Positions 17,681 to 26,992 of a DNA stretch of 64,000 bases are shown one piece after another. Source of the DNA: Nitratireductor luteus (GTDB lineage Bacteria > Pseudomonadota > Alphaproteobacteria > Rhizobiales > Rhizobiaceae); the NCBI RefSeq assembly GCF_026162365.1, contig NZ_JAOANW010000014.1, positions 97,425 to 161,424 on the forward strand, in the 5' to 3' direction. Under the pieces are notes generated by a model. The model did no database searches. It was not told the DNA's origin and saw nothing but the letters and a program-made list of their open reading frames with translations. The position numbers were made by a program, and so were the translations under genes. How positions within the stretch are numbered: position 1 is the first letter of the stretch; the number at the start of each line of letters is the position of its first letter.

Positions 17681-18646
17681 CTAACGTTCGGCTTTCTGCA
17701 TGGCTTTGTCAGGGCAGGCAAACGGCGTCAATGCCGATACCGTGTCATCAAGCCGGATGATCGGCTCGTCGCAACCATTCCTCCGCAACGCCGTTCTTAT
17801 TTTTTCCATTTCTTCGTTCGTCGCCTGGACCAAATGGGCAGGCATGGGATCGCGTACCTCATTGCGGTCGTGACCCAGGAAAAAATCTTCTCCCCGCTTA
17901 TCGGTCGTAGTCGTCGCTCGACCTCGCGCCGCCTTCTTCCGATCGAACTCAGCACGTGATTTAACGACGTAATGGTTTAGACGGAGGGGGCTCCAACATA
18001 CGCTGGCGCTCAAGCCGATACCGTGCACTGGATGTTCGGACAGCGGCTTGCCATCTGCGTAAGCATGGCGGAATTTGCGCCCAACCTTAAAATGATGAGG
18101 CGTTCCACTGTGCGACAAGTAGGCTGATGGGCGGAGCACTGACTTGTAATGGTGATTTACGCCGAAGTTCTTCTCGGCCCGATGGATGAACCGCTCCACC
18201 ACCAACCCCTGGGACGGCTCCGTTCGGAACGACGAGCCGTAGGTGGCCCAATTGACAACCACCGCTCCCACGTCCCTGCCGAATCCATTGAACAACAACG
18301 GGATCGACCGGTAGTCATCCGCGAGATGGAAGAACTCGTCCGCATCAATGAAAGCGATCCATTCCGCGTCACGCGCATGTCGACGCATGATTTCTACATA
18401 GGCGGGAAGCTGCGGAGCCTTTCCCGGGACGTGCGGAAAGCGAATATGGTCGATCAGGCCGATGGAGCGCAAGGTCGCCAGCAGTTCCGTCGTGCCATCG
18501 TCAGAATTGTTGTCGGCGATAAAAAACCGCTCGATGCCCAGAACACGATGATAGGCAACCCACTCCAGAATGTATGGACCTTCATTCTTGACGATCGCAC
18601 CAATGGCCATTTTCGGACCCGCTGCGGTTCCTGCACTAGACTCCAA
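17681..18646 (-). CDS. Glycosyltransferase family 2/92-like protein
   Basis: This 321-residue protein has IGAIVKNEGPYILEWVAYHR and FFIADNNSDDGTTELL, then WIAFIDADEFF. This is the Glyco_tranf_2_4/GT92-like pattern of small bacterial GT-A enzymes, with DAD as the metal-binding triad. The TTG start at 18646 is supported by GGAGG 9 nt upstream and overlaps the end of the preceding glycosyltransferase gene; ATG 18610 is an alternative that would still keep the domain intact. Acceptor and donor are unknown. Confidence 0.75.
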   Translation of the reverse strand: MESSAGTAAGPKMAIGAIVKNEGPYILEWVAYHRVLGIERFFIADNNSDDGTTELLATLRSIGLIDHIRFPHVPGKAPQLPAYVEIMRRHARDAEWIAFIDADEFFHLADDYRSIPLLFNGFGRDVGAVVVNWATYGSSFRTEPSQGLVVERFIHRAEKNFGVNHHYKSVLRPSAYLSHSGTPHHFKVGRKFRHAYADGKPLSEHPVHGIGLSASVCWSPLRLNHYVVKSRAEFDRKKAARGRATTTTDKRGEDFFLGHDRNEVRDPMPAHLVQATNEEMEKIRTALRRNGCDEPIIRLDDTVSALTPFACPDKAMQKAER

Positions 18647-20552
18647 GTGAAAAGTCCTCCCGATCGAGCGTCAAGTTGACCGAATAATAGGGATCCGGGA
18701 TGAGGGGCCACCGCCTCTTCATATAGGCTATTTCCGCCTGAAAGCGCCTGATCTTGTCGGGATCATCCTCTGCCCCCCGTGAGACGCTTTCGAGATGATA
18801 AAGTTCGGCGTAAGGCGTCCAAACATTGAGATAACCGGCCTCCCGAATCTTCAGACAAAGGTCCACATCATTGAAGGCGATGGTCAGGTCCTTCTCGTTG
18901 AAGCCACCGACCCCTTCAAAGACATCCTTACGCACGACAAGGCATGCCGCCGTTACAGCGGAGAGGTTCTGTATGACCTTCAGCCTGTAAAAATATCCTG
19001 GGTGACTACGGGAAAAATGCTTGTGAGAGTGGCCGGCAACTCCCCCAATACCAGTGATGACGCCGCCGTGCTGAAGCGTGTCGTTATTGTAGTAGAGCTT
19101 TGCTCCTACGCAACCAACATCCGGCTGGACCGCCCACGAAACCATTTCCGTCAGCCAATCCGGCGATATTACCTCTATGTCGTTGTTGACGAGTCCGATA
19201 ACCGATCCCGCAGCTTGGCTGGCAGCAAAATTATTGATAGCGGAATAGTTAAATTTATTTTTGTAATACAATACTCGTGTATTCTTTTCTTCACTAAGTA
19301 TATCAAGATAGGATAGCGTTTCCATCTCCACCGAACCGTTATCTACTACAATAATTTCGTAGTTCTGGTAAGTAGTCTTTGAACGGATCGACTCCACGCA
19401 GCCACGCAAAAGCTCAACCTTGTCGCGCGTTGGAATAATCAGGCTCACAAGAGGCTCCGGCTCCGGCAGAGAGAAACGGAGGCGATAAAACGGCGTGTCG
19501 GAGGCTTGCTCGACTATCGCAGGAAGGCCCATCCGCTCCACATGCTCCTTGAGGGCGCGCAAGCCAGCATCATAGGCATAGCTCTTTTCAGAGCCCTCGG
19601 ACGCTGTCGAGCCCTTTATTGCTCGCCAATGGTAGAGCACCTTGGGAACATGACGGATTCGCTTGGGATCTATACGCTCGAAGATGCGCAAATTCAGATC
19701 GTAATCCTGACTTCCTTCAAAGCCCGGACGCCAACCTCCAACGGCGCGGATATTATCTGTCCGATGGACAGTGAGGTGATTAAGATAGTTCTGCGAACGG
19801 AAGAGCTCGCGGGAGAAGTCGGGTTTGAAATAAGGGTCAAAGCGCTTCCCCTGCGCATCAATTTTATCCTCGTCACTATAGATCAGCACAGCGTCAGGAT
19901 CACGGCAGATTTCCAGGGCGACCTCAGCTAGAGCATGTGGCCGCAGGACATCGTCATGGTCAAGCATTGCCACCCATTCACCCGTCGCCAGTTCGAGGGC
20001 AGCATTGGAAGCACGCGAGATGTGGCCGTTTTCTCGGCAGTAAGCCACCTTTACACGGGAATCTTCGCTGTATTTTCCGAGAACCTGGCGCACATGAGGC
20101 TCAGTAGAAGCGTCATCACAAATACAAAGCTCCCACCTATCGTATATTTGAGATAGAACACTTTCTATTGCTTCAGCTAAGTACTTCTCCGGTGTATTAT
20201 AGACCGGCATTAATACGGAAATCAGCGGACGATGATCGAGCTGCTCCAGTTGAACCTTCAGGGCGGCCATATCCGAGTTCTCTAAGGTATCATGAAGCAT
20301 GACCCATTTTTCGTAGCTGACGCTTCTTCTAAGAACGGCTTCGCCTCTGGTGCGAAGCACCCTCACAAGGCCGCGCACTCCCTTCTGCCTGAAAACCTGC
20401 CAAGCACGACCGATGACTCTGGCGGCAAAATGGTGATCCCGCGAAGCGTGGGCGACGAGGCCTGCGATCAGACTGATGGACTGCTTCATTCGTGCATACT
20501 GGAGGGCGAAATTACTCAGTGAAGCCCTCTTCCCTGATGACAAGGCCAACAC
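18636..20552 (-). CDS. Two-domain GT2 family glycosyltransferase
   Basis: A 638-residue protein with tandem GT-A domains. The first has LISVLMPVYNTPEKYLAEAI, DDASTEPHV and MLDHDDVL. The second has VSLIIPTRDKVELLRGCVES, IVVDNGS, LVNNDIEV and HGGVITGIGG, followed by ACLVVRKDVFEGVGGF and FNDVDLCLKIREAGY. This arrangement is typical of O-antigen and rhamnan glycosyltransferases. The listed start is GTG 20552; ATG 20489 (MKQSISLIAG) is nearly as likely, since neither has a strong ribosome site. It follows rmlD by 72 bp in the same series and overlaps the next gene, so it probably uses dTDP-rhamnose made by its neighbours. Confidence 0.82.
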   Translation of the reverse strand: MLALSSGKRASLSNFALQYARMKQSISLIAGLVAHASRDHHFAARVIGRAWQVFRQKGVRGLVRVLRTRGEAVLRRSVSYEKWVMLHDTLENSDMAALKVQLEQLDHRPLISVLMPVYNTPEKYLAEAIESVLSQIYDRWELCICDDASTEPHVRQVLGKYSEDSRVKVAYCRENGHISRASNAALELATGEWVAMLDHDDVLRPHALAEVALEICRDPDAVLIYSDEDKIDAQGKRFDPYFKPDFSRELFRSQNYLNHLTVHRTDNIRAVGGWRPGFEGSQDYDLNLRIFERIDPKRIRHVPKVLYHWRAIKGSTASEGSEKSYAYDAGLRALKEHVERMGLPAIVEQASDTPFYRLRFSLPEPEPLVSLIIPTRDKVELLRGCVESIRSKTTYQNYEIIVVDNGSVEMETLSYLDILSEEKNTRVLYYKNKFNYSAINNFAASQAAGSVIGLVNNDIEVISPDWLTEMVSWAVQPDVGCVGAKLYYNNDTLQHGGVITGIGGVAGHSHKHFSRSHPGYFYRLKVIQNLSAVTAACLVVRKDVFEGVGGFNEKDLTIAFNDVDLCLKIREAGYLNVWTPYAELYHLESVSRGAEDDPDKIRRFQAEIAYMKRRWPLIPDPYYSVNLTLDREDFSLGV

Positions 20553-20624
20553 AGATGGGGCCTGCCGCTGATGTCCCGCACTTCCGCGTGATCGCGCGCG
20601 AACTGTCTAAACGCAGACCAACTT

Positions 20625-21518
20625 TCACTCGGACGGGCCCATGCTACCGATTAGCCGCTGAACGACGGCCTTCGTGCTTTGATGCCACTCCGGTGCGCAA
20701 TAGCGAAAGTTGGAGACGAAGCGGGAACTATCAAGCTGTGAATTGCGCGGTCGTTTAGCTTTCGTCGGGAATTCGGCCGTACTTATGGCCCGTACCTCGG
20801 CTGTCGGTCCTCCACATACGCTGCTGACCTCGAAGACGCGACGCGCCACGTCGTACCAGCTTGCACTGCCGCTTGCGGTAAGATGATAGCAGCCAAAGGG
20901 ACCGGAGCCGCTCGCCTGACGCTCGACAACAGCAAGTATCCCGTCAGCAATATCCAGCGCAGAGGTAGGATTTCCCGTCTGGTCGTCGACTACGCTGACT
21001 TCGTCTCGCGCTTCCGCCAGCCTCAGCATGGTCTTCACAAAGTTCTTTCCGAAAGGGCTGTAGACCCAGGCCGTGCGCAAAATGAAATGGCGCGGATTGG
21101 CTGCAGCCACAGCCTCCTCCCCGGCAAGCTTGGAGGCGCCGTACACGCTCTTCGGCGCCGGGGCGTCTTCTTCCCGGTAAGGGCCTTCCTTGGCGCCGTC
21201 GAAGACATAGTCGGTCGAAAGGTGGATCACGGGCACATCGAGGCTTGCGGCCGCTTCGGCCACTGCGCCTGCGCCTTTGGCATTGATGGCAAAGGCAAGC
21301 TCGGGCTCGTCCTCGGCCTGGTCGACCGCCGTATAAGCGGCCGCAGAAACAACGAGGTCGGGCCGCGCGGCTTCAAGCGCCGGAGCCACGGTCTCAGGGC
21401 GGGCAAGGTCGAGCACAGGGCGGGCAATGGTTACCACCTCAATGTCGGGGCGCTCCTTCGCCCTTTCCAGAAGGCTCTGCACGACCTGGCCCTGGCTGCC
21501 GGTGACGACAATCCTCAT
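20625..21518 (-). CDS. rfbD: dTDP-4-dehydrorhamnose reductase
   Basis: This 297-residue reductase catalyses the last step of dTDP-L-rhamnose synthesis. N-terminal NADPH-binding motif [12 protein letters not shown] (standard G-x-G-Q form), STDYVFDG, and catalytic YGASKLAGE are all present. The C-terminal [12 protein letters not shown] is the family's usual ending region. Its ATG overlaps the rmlB stop by 4 bp, so it is coupled. The gene order rmlA-C-B-D on the minus strand is complete. Confidence 0.93.
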   Translation of the reverse strand: MRIVVTGSQGQVVQSLLERAKERPDIEVVTIARPVLDLARPETVAPALEAARPDLVVSAAAYTAVDQAEDEPELAFAINAKGAGAVAEAAASLDVPVIHLSTDYVFDGAKEGPYREEDAPAPKSVYGASKLAGEEAVAAANPRHFILRTAWVYSPFGKNFVKTMLRLAEARDEVSVVDDQTGNPTSALDIADGILAVVERQASGSGPFGCYHLTASGSASWYDVARRVFEVSSVCGGPTAEVRAISTAEFPTKAKRPRNSQLDSSRFVSNFRYCAPEWHQSTKAVVQRLIGSMGPSE

Positions 21519-22585
21519 GCCGCCCCCTTTACCCCCTCGCCGAGCCGCTCACCGCGATAGTGTTCACGGCGGATGGGGCCCCACCACCATTCGTTTTCCA
21601 GATACCAGTCGATCGTCCGGGCGAGGCCGCTTTCAAAAGTATGCTCAGCCCTCCAGCCGAGTTCGCGCTCGATCTTGGCCGGGTCGATGGCATAACGCCG
21701 GTCATGACCCGGCCGGTCGGCGACAAAGGTGATCAGGTCGCGATAGCTTTTACCGCCCCCGCGCGGACGCCTCTCATCCAGGAGGTCGCAGATCGCCTCG
21801 ACGACGCCAAGATTGGTGCGCTCGGCACGGCCGCCAATGTTATAGCTCTGCCCGACCTGTCCCTTAGTCGCGACCAGTTCCAAGGCGCGGGCGTGATCCT
21901 CGACGTAAAGCCAGTCGCGGATATTGGCCCCCTTACCGTAAACAGGCAATGGCTGCTCATCGAGCGCATTGAGGATGACCAGCGGGATCAGTTTCTCCGG
22001 GAAATGGAACGGCCCGTAATTGTTGGAGCAGTTGGACAGGACGACCGGCAGCCCGTAGGTCTCGTGCCAGGCCCGCACAAAATGATCCGACGCCGCCTTG
22101 GAAGCCGAATAAGGCGAGGAAGGCGCATAGGGCGTTTCCTCGGTGAAGACCCCGTCGTCGAAAGGCAGATCGCCGAAAACCTCGTCCGTGGAAACATGGT
22201 GGAAGCGGAATCGCTCTTGCTTCCCGGACGGCAGCTCCCGCCAATAGGAAAGCGCCGCGTTAAGCAGCCGGAAGGTCCCGACCACATTGGTCTCGATGAA
22301 GGCGCCGGGACCGTCGATGGAACGATCGACATGGCTTTCGGCGGCCAGGTGCATGACGGTGTCGATTTCCTCGCGGCGGAGGATTTCCAGCACCTTTGCA
22401 TCGTCGCAAATGTCGACAGAGTAGTGTTTATAGCTCGCCGCGTTCGCGATCGGGCGCAGCGACTGAAGATTGCCCGCGTAGGTGAGCTTGTCGAGGTTGA
22501 CAACCTTGACATCTCCCCTTCCCGCAAGAAGGCGACATACGGCCGAGCCGATGAAACCTGCCCCTCCGGTTACCAGTATGTTCAT
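21515..22585 (-). CDS. rfbB: dTDP-glucose 4,6-dehydratase
   Basis: This 356-residue dehydratase converts dTDP-glucose to dTDP-4-keto-6-deoxyglucose. NAD-binding [10 protein letters not shown] at about 7-16, [24 protein letters not shown], catalytic [10 protein letters not shown], and [14 protein letters not shown] are all conserved. [13 protein letters not shown] and YNIGG complete the family pattern. The start is ATG 22585, 33 bp after rmlC. Confidence 0.95.
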   Translation of the reverse strand: MNILVTGGAGFIGSAVCRLLAGRGDVKVVNLDKLTYAGNLQSLRPIANAASYKHYSVDICDDAKVLEILRREEIDTVMHLAAESHVDRSIDGPGAFIETNVVGTFRLLNAALSYWRELPSGKQERFRFHHVSTDEVFGDLPFDDGVFTEETPYAPSSPYSASKAASDHFVRAWHETYGLPVVLSNCSNNYGPFHFPEKLIPLVILNALDEQPLPVYGKGANIRDWLYVEDHARALELVATKGQVGQSYNIGGRAERTNLGVVEAICDLLDERRPRGGGKSYRDLITFVADRPGHDRRYAIDPAKIERELGWRAEHTFESGLARTIDWYLENEWWWGPIRREHYRGERLGEGVKGAA

Positions 22586-22618
22586 TGCGCGCTGTCCCCG
22601 CTTTGGTACTACGCTGGA

Positions 22619-23170
22619 TCAAAACGTCTCGGAATCCCGAAAAAAAGGTGCTTCTGTATCTTTCTTCGAGAGCTGAACTTCAAGGTCTCTTACCGGCCAA
22701 TCTATGCCAATTTGCGGATCATCGTAACGAATACCGCGATCGTGCTCGGGCGAATAATAGTCACTCACCTTGTAGGCAACGACCGTATGCTCTTCCAGTG
22801 TGACAAAACCGTGAGCGAAGCCCTTGGGCACCAGGATCTGGTTCCATTTTTCTTCGGAAAGCTCCAGCCCCACCCAACGGCCGAAAGTAGAGGAACCGCG
22901 CCGGATATCCACCGCCACATCGAATATACGGCCTTTCAGCACGCGTACGAGCTTGTCCTGCGCGCGCGGCGGCAATTGGAAATGGAGCCCGCGCAGCACG
23001 CCCTTGCGCGCCGAATAGGACTGGTTGTCCTGCACGAATTCGATACCCACGCCCTGTTCGGCAAATTCTTCCCGATTGTACGTCTCGCTGAAATAGCCCC
23101 GCTCATCCCCGAATTTCCGCGGAATGATCTCGAGCACGCCGTCAAGGCCCAGTGGGCGCACCTCGATCAT
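22619..23170 (-). CDS. rfbC: dTDP-4-dehydrorhamnose 3,5-epimerase
   Basis: This 183-residue cupin-fold epimerase has [32 protein letters not shown] (active-site His in LRGLHFQ), [14 protein letters not shown] and [11 protein letters not shown]. The start ATG 23170 overlaps the rmlA stop by 4 bp. Length is standard for RmlC. Confidence 0.94.
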   Translation of the reverse strand: MIEVRPLGLDGVLEIIPRKFGDERGYFSETYNREEFAEQGVGIEFVQDNQSYSARKGVLRGLHFQLPPRAQDKLVRVLKGRIFDVAVDIRRGSSTFGRWVGLELSEEKWNQILVPKGFAHGFVTLEEHTVVAYKVSDYYSPEHDRGIRYDDPQIGIDWPVRDLEVQLSKKDTEAPFFRDSETF

Positions 23171-24048
23171 ATCGCCTCCTTCTCCGATACACGGCGCTTC
23201 AGGTAGGCGGCATATTCCGTTTTGCCGAGGTCTTTCGCGCGCTCCAGCACCTGCTCCGCCCCGAGCCAGCCCATTTCGAAGCCGATCTCTTCCGGACAGG
23301 CGATCTTTATTCCCTGGCGGTGCTCGATGGTCCGCACGAAGGAGGAAGCTTCGTGCAGGCTGTCATGCGTGCCGGTGTCGAGCCAAGCATACCCCCTGCC
23401 CAATTGCTGAACACTCAAGTTGCCACGCTCGAGATAGGTATTGTTGACTGTCGTAATCTCGAGTTCGCCGCGTACCGATGGCTCGATGCTAGCAGCGATA
23501 TCCACAACGTCATTGTCGTAAAAATAGAGCCCCGTGACAGCCCAACTGGACTTCGGCTTCTCGGGCTTTTCCTCGATCGAGCGGGCCAGCCCGGTTTCGC
23601 GATCGAAGTCGACCACGCCGTAGCGCTGCGGGTCGTCTACGTGGTAGGCGAAAACAGTGGCCCCGCGCTCCTGTTCGATCGCCGCGGCACAAAGCGCCGG
23701 CAATCCAACACCATAATAGATGTTGTCGCCGAGGATCATCGAAACAGGGTCGGAGCCGATGAAATCGCGGCCGATGATAAAGGCTTCGGCAAGGCCGTTT
23801 GGCTGAGGCTGTTCCGCATAAGAGAACGCAACGCCGAACTGCTCGCCAGTTCCCAGAAGTTCCTTGAAGGCCGCCAGGTCACGCGGCGTTGAGATGATCA
23901 GGATTTCGCGAATCCCGGCGAGCATAAGCGTGCTCAAAGGGTAATATATCATTGGCTTGTCGTACACAGGCAGTATCTGCTTCGAAACAGCCAAGGTCAG
24001 CGGATAGAGCCGCGTGCCGCTTCCCCCTGCAAGAATAATACCCTTCAA
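23167..24048 (-). CDS. rfbA: Glucose-1-phosphate thymidylyltransferase
   Basis: This 293-residue enzyme makes dTDP-glucose from glucose-1-phosphate and dTTP. The TTG at 24048 is the real start: it yields [18 protein letters not shown], the family N-terminus, and GGAGGG lies 4 nt upstream; the longer open frame upstream is not family-like. Other motifs: [48 protein letters not shown] and [11 protein letters not shown]. First gene of the rmlACBD set. Confidence 0.95.
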   Translation of the reverse strand: MKGIILAGGSGTRLYPLTLAVSKQILPVYDKPMIYYPLSTLMLAGIREILIISTPRDLAAFKELLGTGEQFGVAFSYAEQPQPNGLAEAFIIGRDFIGSDPVSMILGDNIYYGVGLPALCAAAIEQERGATVFAYHVDDPQRYGVVDFDRETGLARSIEEKPEKPKSSWAVTGLYFYDNDVVDIAASIEPSVRGELEITTVNNTYLERGNLSVQQLGRGYAWLDTGTHDSLHEASSFVRTIEHRQGIKIACPEEIGFEMGWLGAEQVLERAKDLGKTEYAAYLKRRVSEKEAI

Positions 24049-24077
24049 ACTACCCTCCAACGATCGATGTATGTTGA

Positions 24078-25064
24078 CTACAATCTGCCAAAAGCTGCGG
24101 CAAGATAAAGCGCCACGTCCGAGACCGGCGTTTGGCGGTGAATTCGGTGTGTCCACAGAGAACGCAAGCTCTGCAGCGAACCACCCTTGCGAGCGGCTTT
24201 AAAACCGTCCAGCGTCTGGCTCCCACTTTCATCGAGCAGATCTCTGCACCTATCGAGTGCGGCAACGTTGACGGCATTCCAGTCAGCAAACCTGCCATAT
24301 GCCAGCGCTTGCAAGCGCTTCATGCGAGAAACCCAGCCCTGGTTCTCGCCGATAAGATTGCCGCCATGCTGGCGGTAGCTGACCCTTGGCATGGGATCGT
24401 AGATGATTGTGCCGCCTGCTCCCGAAATAATTTGATAGCACCACCAATCGTGACTGACGAAACTGGTCCGCAGGCAACTCTCATGTACGAGATCGAAAGC
24501 TGCTCTGTTGAGTACGATGGTATTTCCTCCAGCTATGCTTTGGACGATTGCGTTGCCGAAGTCGGGTTGTCGGGAAAAAAGGGGGGACAGGCCCCTTGCA
24601 GCGCCATCCTTCCCAATGAGCCTCGTTCGGCCGCAGTACATAGCCAAAGCTCGCGGCTGCACCTCATCAAGTTTCTTTACGGCATAGGACAATTTGTTTG
24701 GGTCCCAGACATCGTCCTGATCGCTGAAAGCAATATACGCGCCGTCAACGGACTTCATGGCCATCATCCGACGAAAATTCTCGACGTAGCCTTGCCGGGG
24801 TCCGGCAGTGACATGAAAATCGCCCTTGCACCATCGGGCGCGCCAGGCGTCCAAGATCTCAAGAGTGCCGTCTGTCGACCCATCATCGCTCGCCCACACG
24901 TCGATGAAAGGCAAGTCCTGGCGAGCGATGGAATCCAGTTGCTCCTCCAGAAACGACGCGCCATTATAGGTCGCCAACAAAACCGCTACAGTTGGTGCGC
25001 GCGTCACAGGCCGCCGTCCTTCTACATACTCTTGGCCGGACTGCTTATGGAGGATCAGACGCAA
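24078..25064 (-). CDS. GT2 family glycosyltransferase (rhamnosyltransferase-like)
   Basis: This protein of up to 328 residues has [47 protein letters not shown] and a later HDWWCY. This is the pattern of the WbbL/WcaA-type GT2 enzymes often annotated as rhamnosyltransferases. It is the first gene of the minus-strand glycan series, 29 bp upstream of rmlA, which supports use of dTDP-rhamnose. The listed start is TTG 25064. GTG 25007 ([16 protein letters not shown]), with AAGGA about 12 nt upstream, gives a 309-residue protein that fits the family better at the N-terminus. Confidence 0.8.
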   Translation of the reverse strand: MRLILHKQSGQEYVEGRRPVTRAPTVAVLLATYNGASFLEEQLDSIARQDLPFIDVWASDDGSTDGTLEILDAWRARWCKGDFHVTAGPRQGYVENFRRMMAMKSVDGAYIAFSDQDDVWDPNKLSYAVKKLDEVQPRALAMYCGRTRLIGKDGAARGLSPLFSRQPDFGNAIVQSIAGGNTIVLNRAAFDLVHESCLRTSFVSHDWWCYQIISGAGGTIIYDPMPRVSYRQHGGNLIGENQGWVSRMKRLQALAYGRFADWNAVNVAALDRCRDLLDESGSQTLDGFKAARKGGSLQSLRSLWTHRIHRQTPVSDVALYLAAAFGRL

Positions 25065-25371
25065 TCAGGCAATGGAGCGCCCCCACCACCCCGCTACGCC
25101 GGTGCTATTGGCCCAGTTTGTCGATGTAACGGGGTCTGACTGGAGGAGGACTTGCTGTATACCGTTGTAAGTCGATGTCGACTTCAAGAAGGTGTTCGCC
25201 CACCACGATGCCACTGATCATTTGTCCGCGTCATATGCCCTTGCCGAAATGCTGCCAGGCCGGTCCGTACCGCACAGTCCGAAGGGACGTGCGGGAACCG
25301 CGAGCGGGCTTGAACGGCCGGCTTCCTCCGGCAAAACTCAAGGAACGCGCCCGGGAAAGCCATGCCAGACA
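25065..25371. other. Region between the glycan operon and an unknown gene pair
   Basis: About 300 bp with no supported gene. It is likely to hold the promoter of the minus-strand glycan series (upstream of 25064) and the end of the unit at 25372-26501. I saw no clear terminator or promoter boxes. Confidence 0.3.
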
Positions 25372-25743
25372 CTACGACGCTTTCCCGTCATCGGCCGCAA
25401 GGCCACGCAGCCTGATGAAGGTGGCGAACCAGAAGCGAAAGTCGGCTTCGCGTCCTGCATAGCGGGCAGTGAAGGCGGCCTCGGCTGCCGCGGTTGCGGC
25501 GGTGGAGGGGCCGAAGAGATCGAGCGCCGCCCTGGCTGCGGCATCCGGATCGGCCAGCCCCCACATCGAGAAACCTCCGTCACCTGCACCTGCGCCAGAT
25601 GCCGAGCCGGGGGCCGAACCCTCTTGGGGCGCGGCCGGCAGCAACCGGCTGTCTTCGGCATTTTGACCCGGTGGTTTGCTGCGGCGCGGCGGCCGTGCCA
25701 TCTCCCGCAGCTCCTTCTCGCCTGATGATTTGTTCGCGGACAT
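25372..25743 (-). CDS. Hypothetical protein, paired with the Tat-leader gene
   Basis: This 123-residue protein is not recognised. The first 60 residues are Pro/Gly/Ala-rich and basic (MARPPRRSKPPGQ). The C-terminal half looks helical (AAARAALDLFG, AEAAFTARYAGREADF, FATFIRLRGL). ATG 25743 has AGGAG 9 nt upstream and sits 5 bp after the stop of the preceding gene, so the two are almost certainly one transcript and may work together. Confidence 0.55.
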   Translation of the reverse strand: MSANKSSGEKELREMARPPRRSKPPGQNAEDSRLLPAAPQEGSAPGSASGAGAGDGGFSMWGLADPDAAARAALDLFGPSTAATAAAEAAFTARYAGREADFRFWFATFIRLRGLAADDGKAS

Positions 25744-25748
25744 GGCCG

Positions 25749-26501
25749 TCAGCTCCTGCTCCCACTCGGGCCCTTGCCGACCTGGAAGCAGCAGCCGTCC
25801 CGGTGCCGTCGCAGGTAGGGACCGTCGCGATCACTGCCGGGGATGAAGGTGCCCGGCTGCATCGCCTGCCCGAGGCGCACCAGATCGACGAGGGCCGAGC
25901 GGATTTGCGGCCATGGAAAGTCCGAGCAGTCCTCCCAGCTCTCACCCTCCCTGAGAACCGCATCCAGCTTGCCGGCGATGCCGGCCAGCGATGTGGCAGG
26001 CGTATGGGTGAGGGCATCGAACAAATCCTGCTCGTGATCGGCCGCGTCCTGCTCGGCCTGTTTGGCAGCGGAATAGCCGAGTTCCTCGTCGGCGGCATCC
26101 CAGCGGGCCTGATAGGCGGCCAAATCGGCCTCGGCCTTGGCACGCGTGCCGACCCAGAACGGATCGTCCCCGAAGAGTTCTTCGATCTGTTCAGGATCGT
26201 GGACGGTGACGGTCACGTCTTCGTCCGGCAGGAAAACCTCTGCGCAAGGAAAGCCGACCCTGTTGATCAGCCTGCTTTCCAGGCACTGCTGCTTGCGGCA
26301 TGCTGCCAAGGCTCTGCGATACGCCGCCTTCCACTCGTTCCACAGTGCGAGCGCCGGGTCGAAGGCGGGTTTCCCCCCCAGTGCACCCGCGGCGGCTCCT
26401 GCGGTGGAAAGCGGCAAAGTTGCCGTGGTCGCTATCGTCCCCGTCAACAATGTCCTACGCGTGACGGAAGGCAAAGTCGTGGTATCGTCCGAATCATCCA
26501 T
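25749..26501 (-). CDS. Hypothetical protein with Tat-like leader
   Basis: A 250-residue protein of unknown function. The N-terminus has a twin-arginine-like leader: TRRTLLTGT, a weakly hydrophobic AT-rich-in-Ala/Thr stretch, then AGAAAGA as a possible cleavage region. The body is acidic and helical, with conspicuous Trp residues (LWNEWKAAYRRAL, DDPFWVGTR, RWDAADEELG, GESWEDCSDFPW) and Cys pairs near residues 68-74. It is divergent from a ribbon-helix-helix gene and followed closely by a second unknown gene. Export by Tat is a guess from the leader only. Confidence 0.55.
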   Translation of the reverse strand: MDDSDDTTTLPSVTRRTLLTGTIATTATLPLSTAGAAAGALGGKPAFDPALALWNEWKAAYRRALAACRKQQCLESRLINRVGFPCAEVFLPDEDVTVTVHDPEQIEELFGDDPFWVGTRAKAEADLAAYQARWDAADEELGYSAAKQAEQDAADHEQDLFDALTHTPATSLAGIAGKLDAVLREGESWEDCSDFPWPQIRSALVDLVRLGQAMQPGTFIPGSDRDGPYLRRHRDGCCFQVGKGPSGSRS

Positions 26502-26590
26502 GATCCGAGCTCCATACAGCTTGGGTTATGGTCAGGCTGAGCGGCGTGTTGGCGCACGTCGCTCAGCTGCAAATCATAAGGCCTACAACC

Positions 26591-26613
26591 TACGTACGTA
26601 CCGTACATTACGG
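26591..26613. promoter_or_regulatory. Tandem palindromes, candidate operator of the ribbon-helix-helix protein
   Basis: Two palindromes lie back to back in the 148-bp divergent region: TACGTACGTA at 26591-26600 and CCGTA-CAT-TACGG at 26601-26613. Ribbon-helix-helix repressors often bind such short tandem sites next to their own gene, which starts 37 bp downstream. Binding is inferred, not shown. Confidence 0.4.
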
Positions 26614-26649
26614 AAGTTGCCATTGTCAAACTCACCAAATCACTCTGAG

Positions 26650-26817
26650 ATGAAAACTGAACGTTTTGAGCTGCGCCTTTCAGGCCAACTGCTAGCGCGC
26701 ATCGACGAATGGCGCCGCAATCAAGTCGATCTTCCTACCAGATCGGAGGCGGTTCGGCGCCTCGTGGAACTTGGATTGAGTTCGGGCGAACCGTCCAACA
26801 TTTCAGGTAAACGCTGA
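26650..26817 (+). CDS. Ribbon-helix-helix DNA-binding protein
   Basis: A 55-residue protein beginning MKTERFELRLSGQLLARIDEWRR. The beta-strand (ERFELRLS) followed by two helices (LLARIDEWRRNQ and TRSEAVRRLVELGL) is a typical ribbon-helix-helix/CopG-type fold, with the 'sRSEAvRrLve.gL' signature. ATG 26650 begins inside a run of open frame that extends upstream, but only this part is family-like. It may regulate the divergent gene pair at 25372-26501. No toxin-like partner follows it. Confidence 0.65.
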   Translation: MKTERFELRLSGQLLARIDEWRRNQVDLPTRSEAVRRLVELGLSSGEPSNISGKR

Positions 26818-26992
26818 AGAAGCGAGGCGCATTGGTGCGTTGGAGCGCGGAAGAGTGCCTTGCTGGCGATCTGGCCGGATAGGAGACGCCGACCGAGACC
26901 TTTTCCGAGAGAGCGACATCTAGCCCGGCCTTTAGGATAAGGGCGTCCTCCGCGATCGGGGTGCAGGAGACAGATACTGCCCACCAGTCCCC

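Noticed and set aside
26137..26649. N-terminal extension of the ribbon-helix-helix gene
   Set aside because: The extension overlaps the divergent Tat-leader gene and is low-quality Ala/Ser-rich sequence; only the part from ATG 26650 is family-like.
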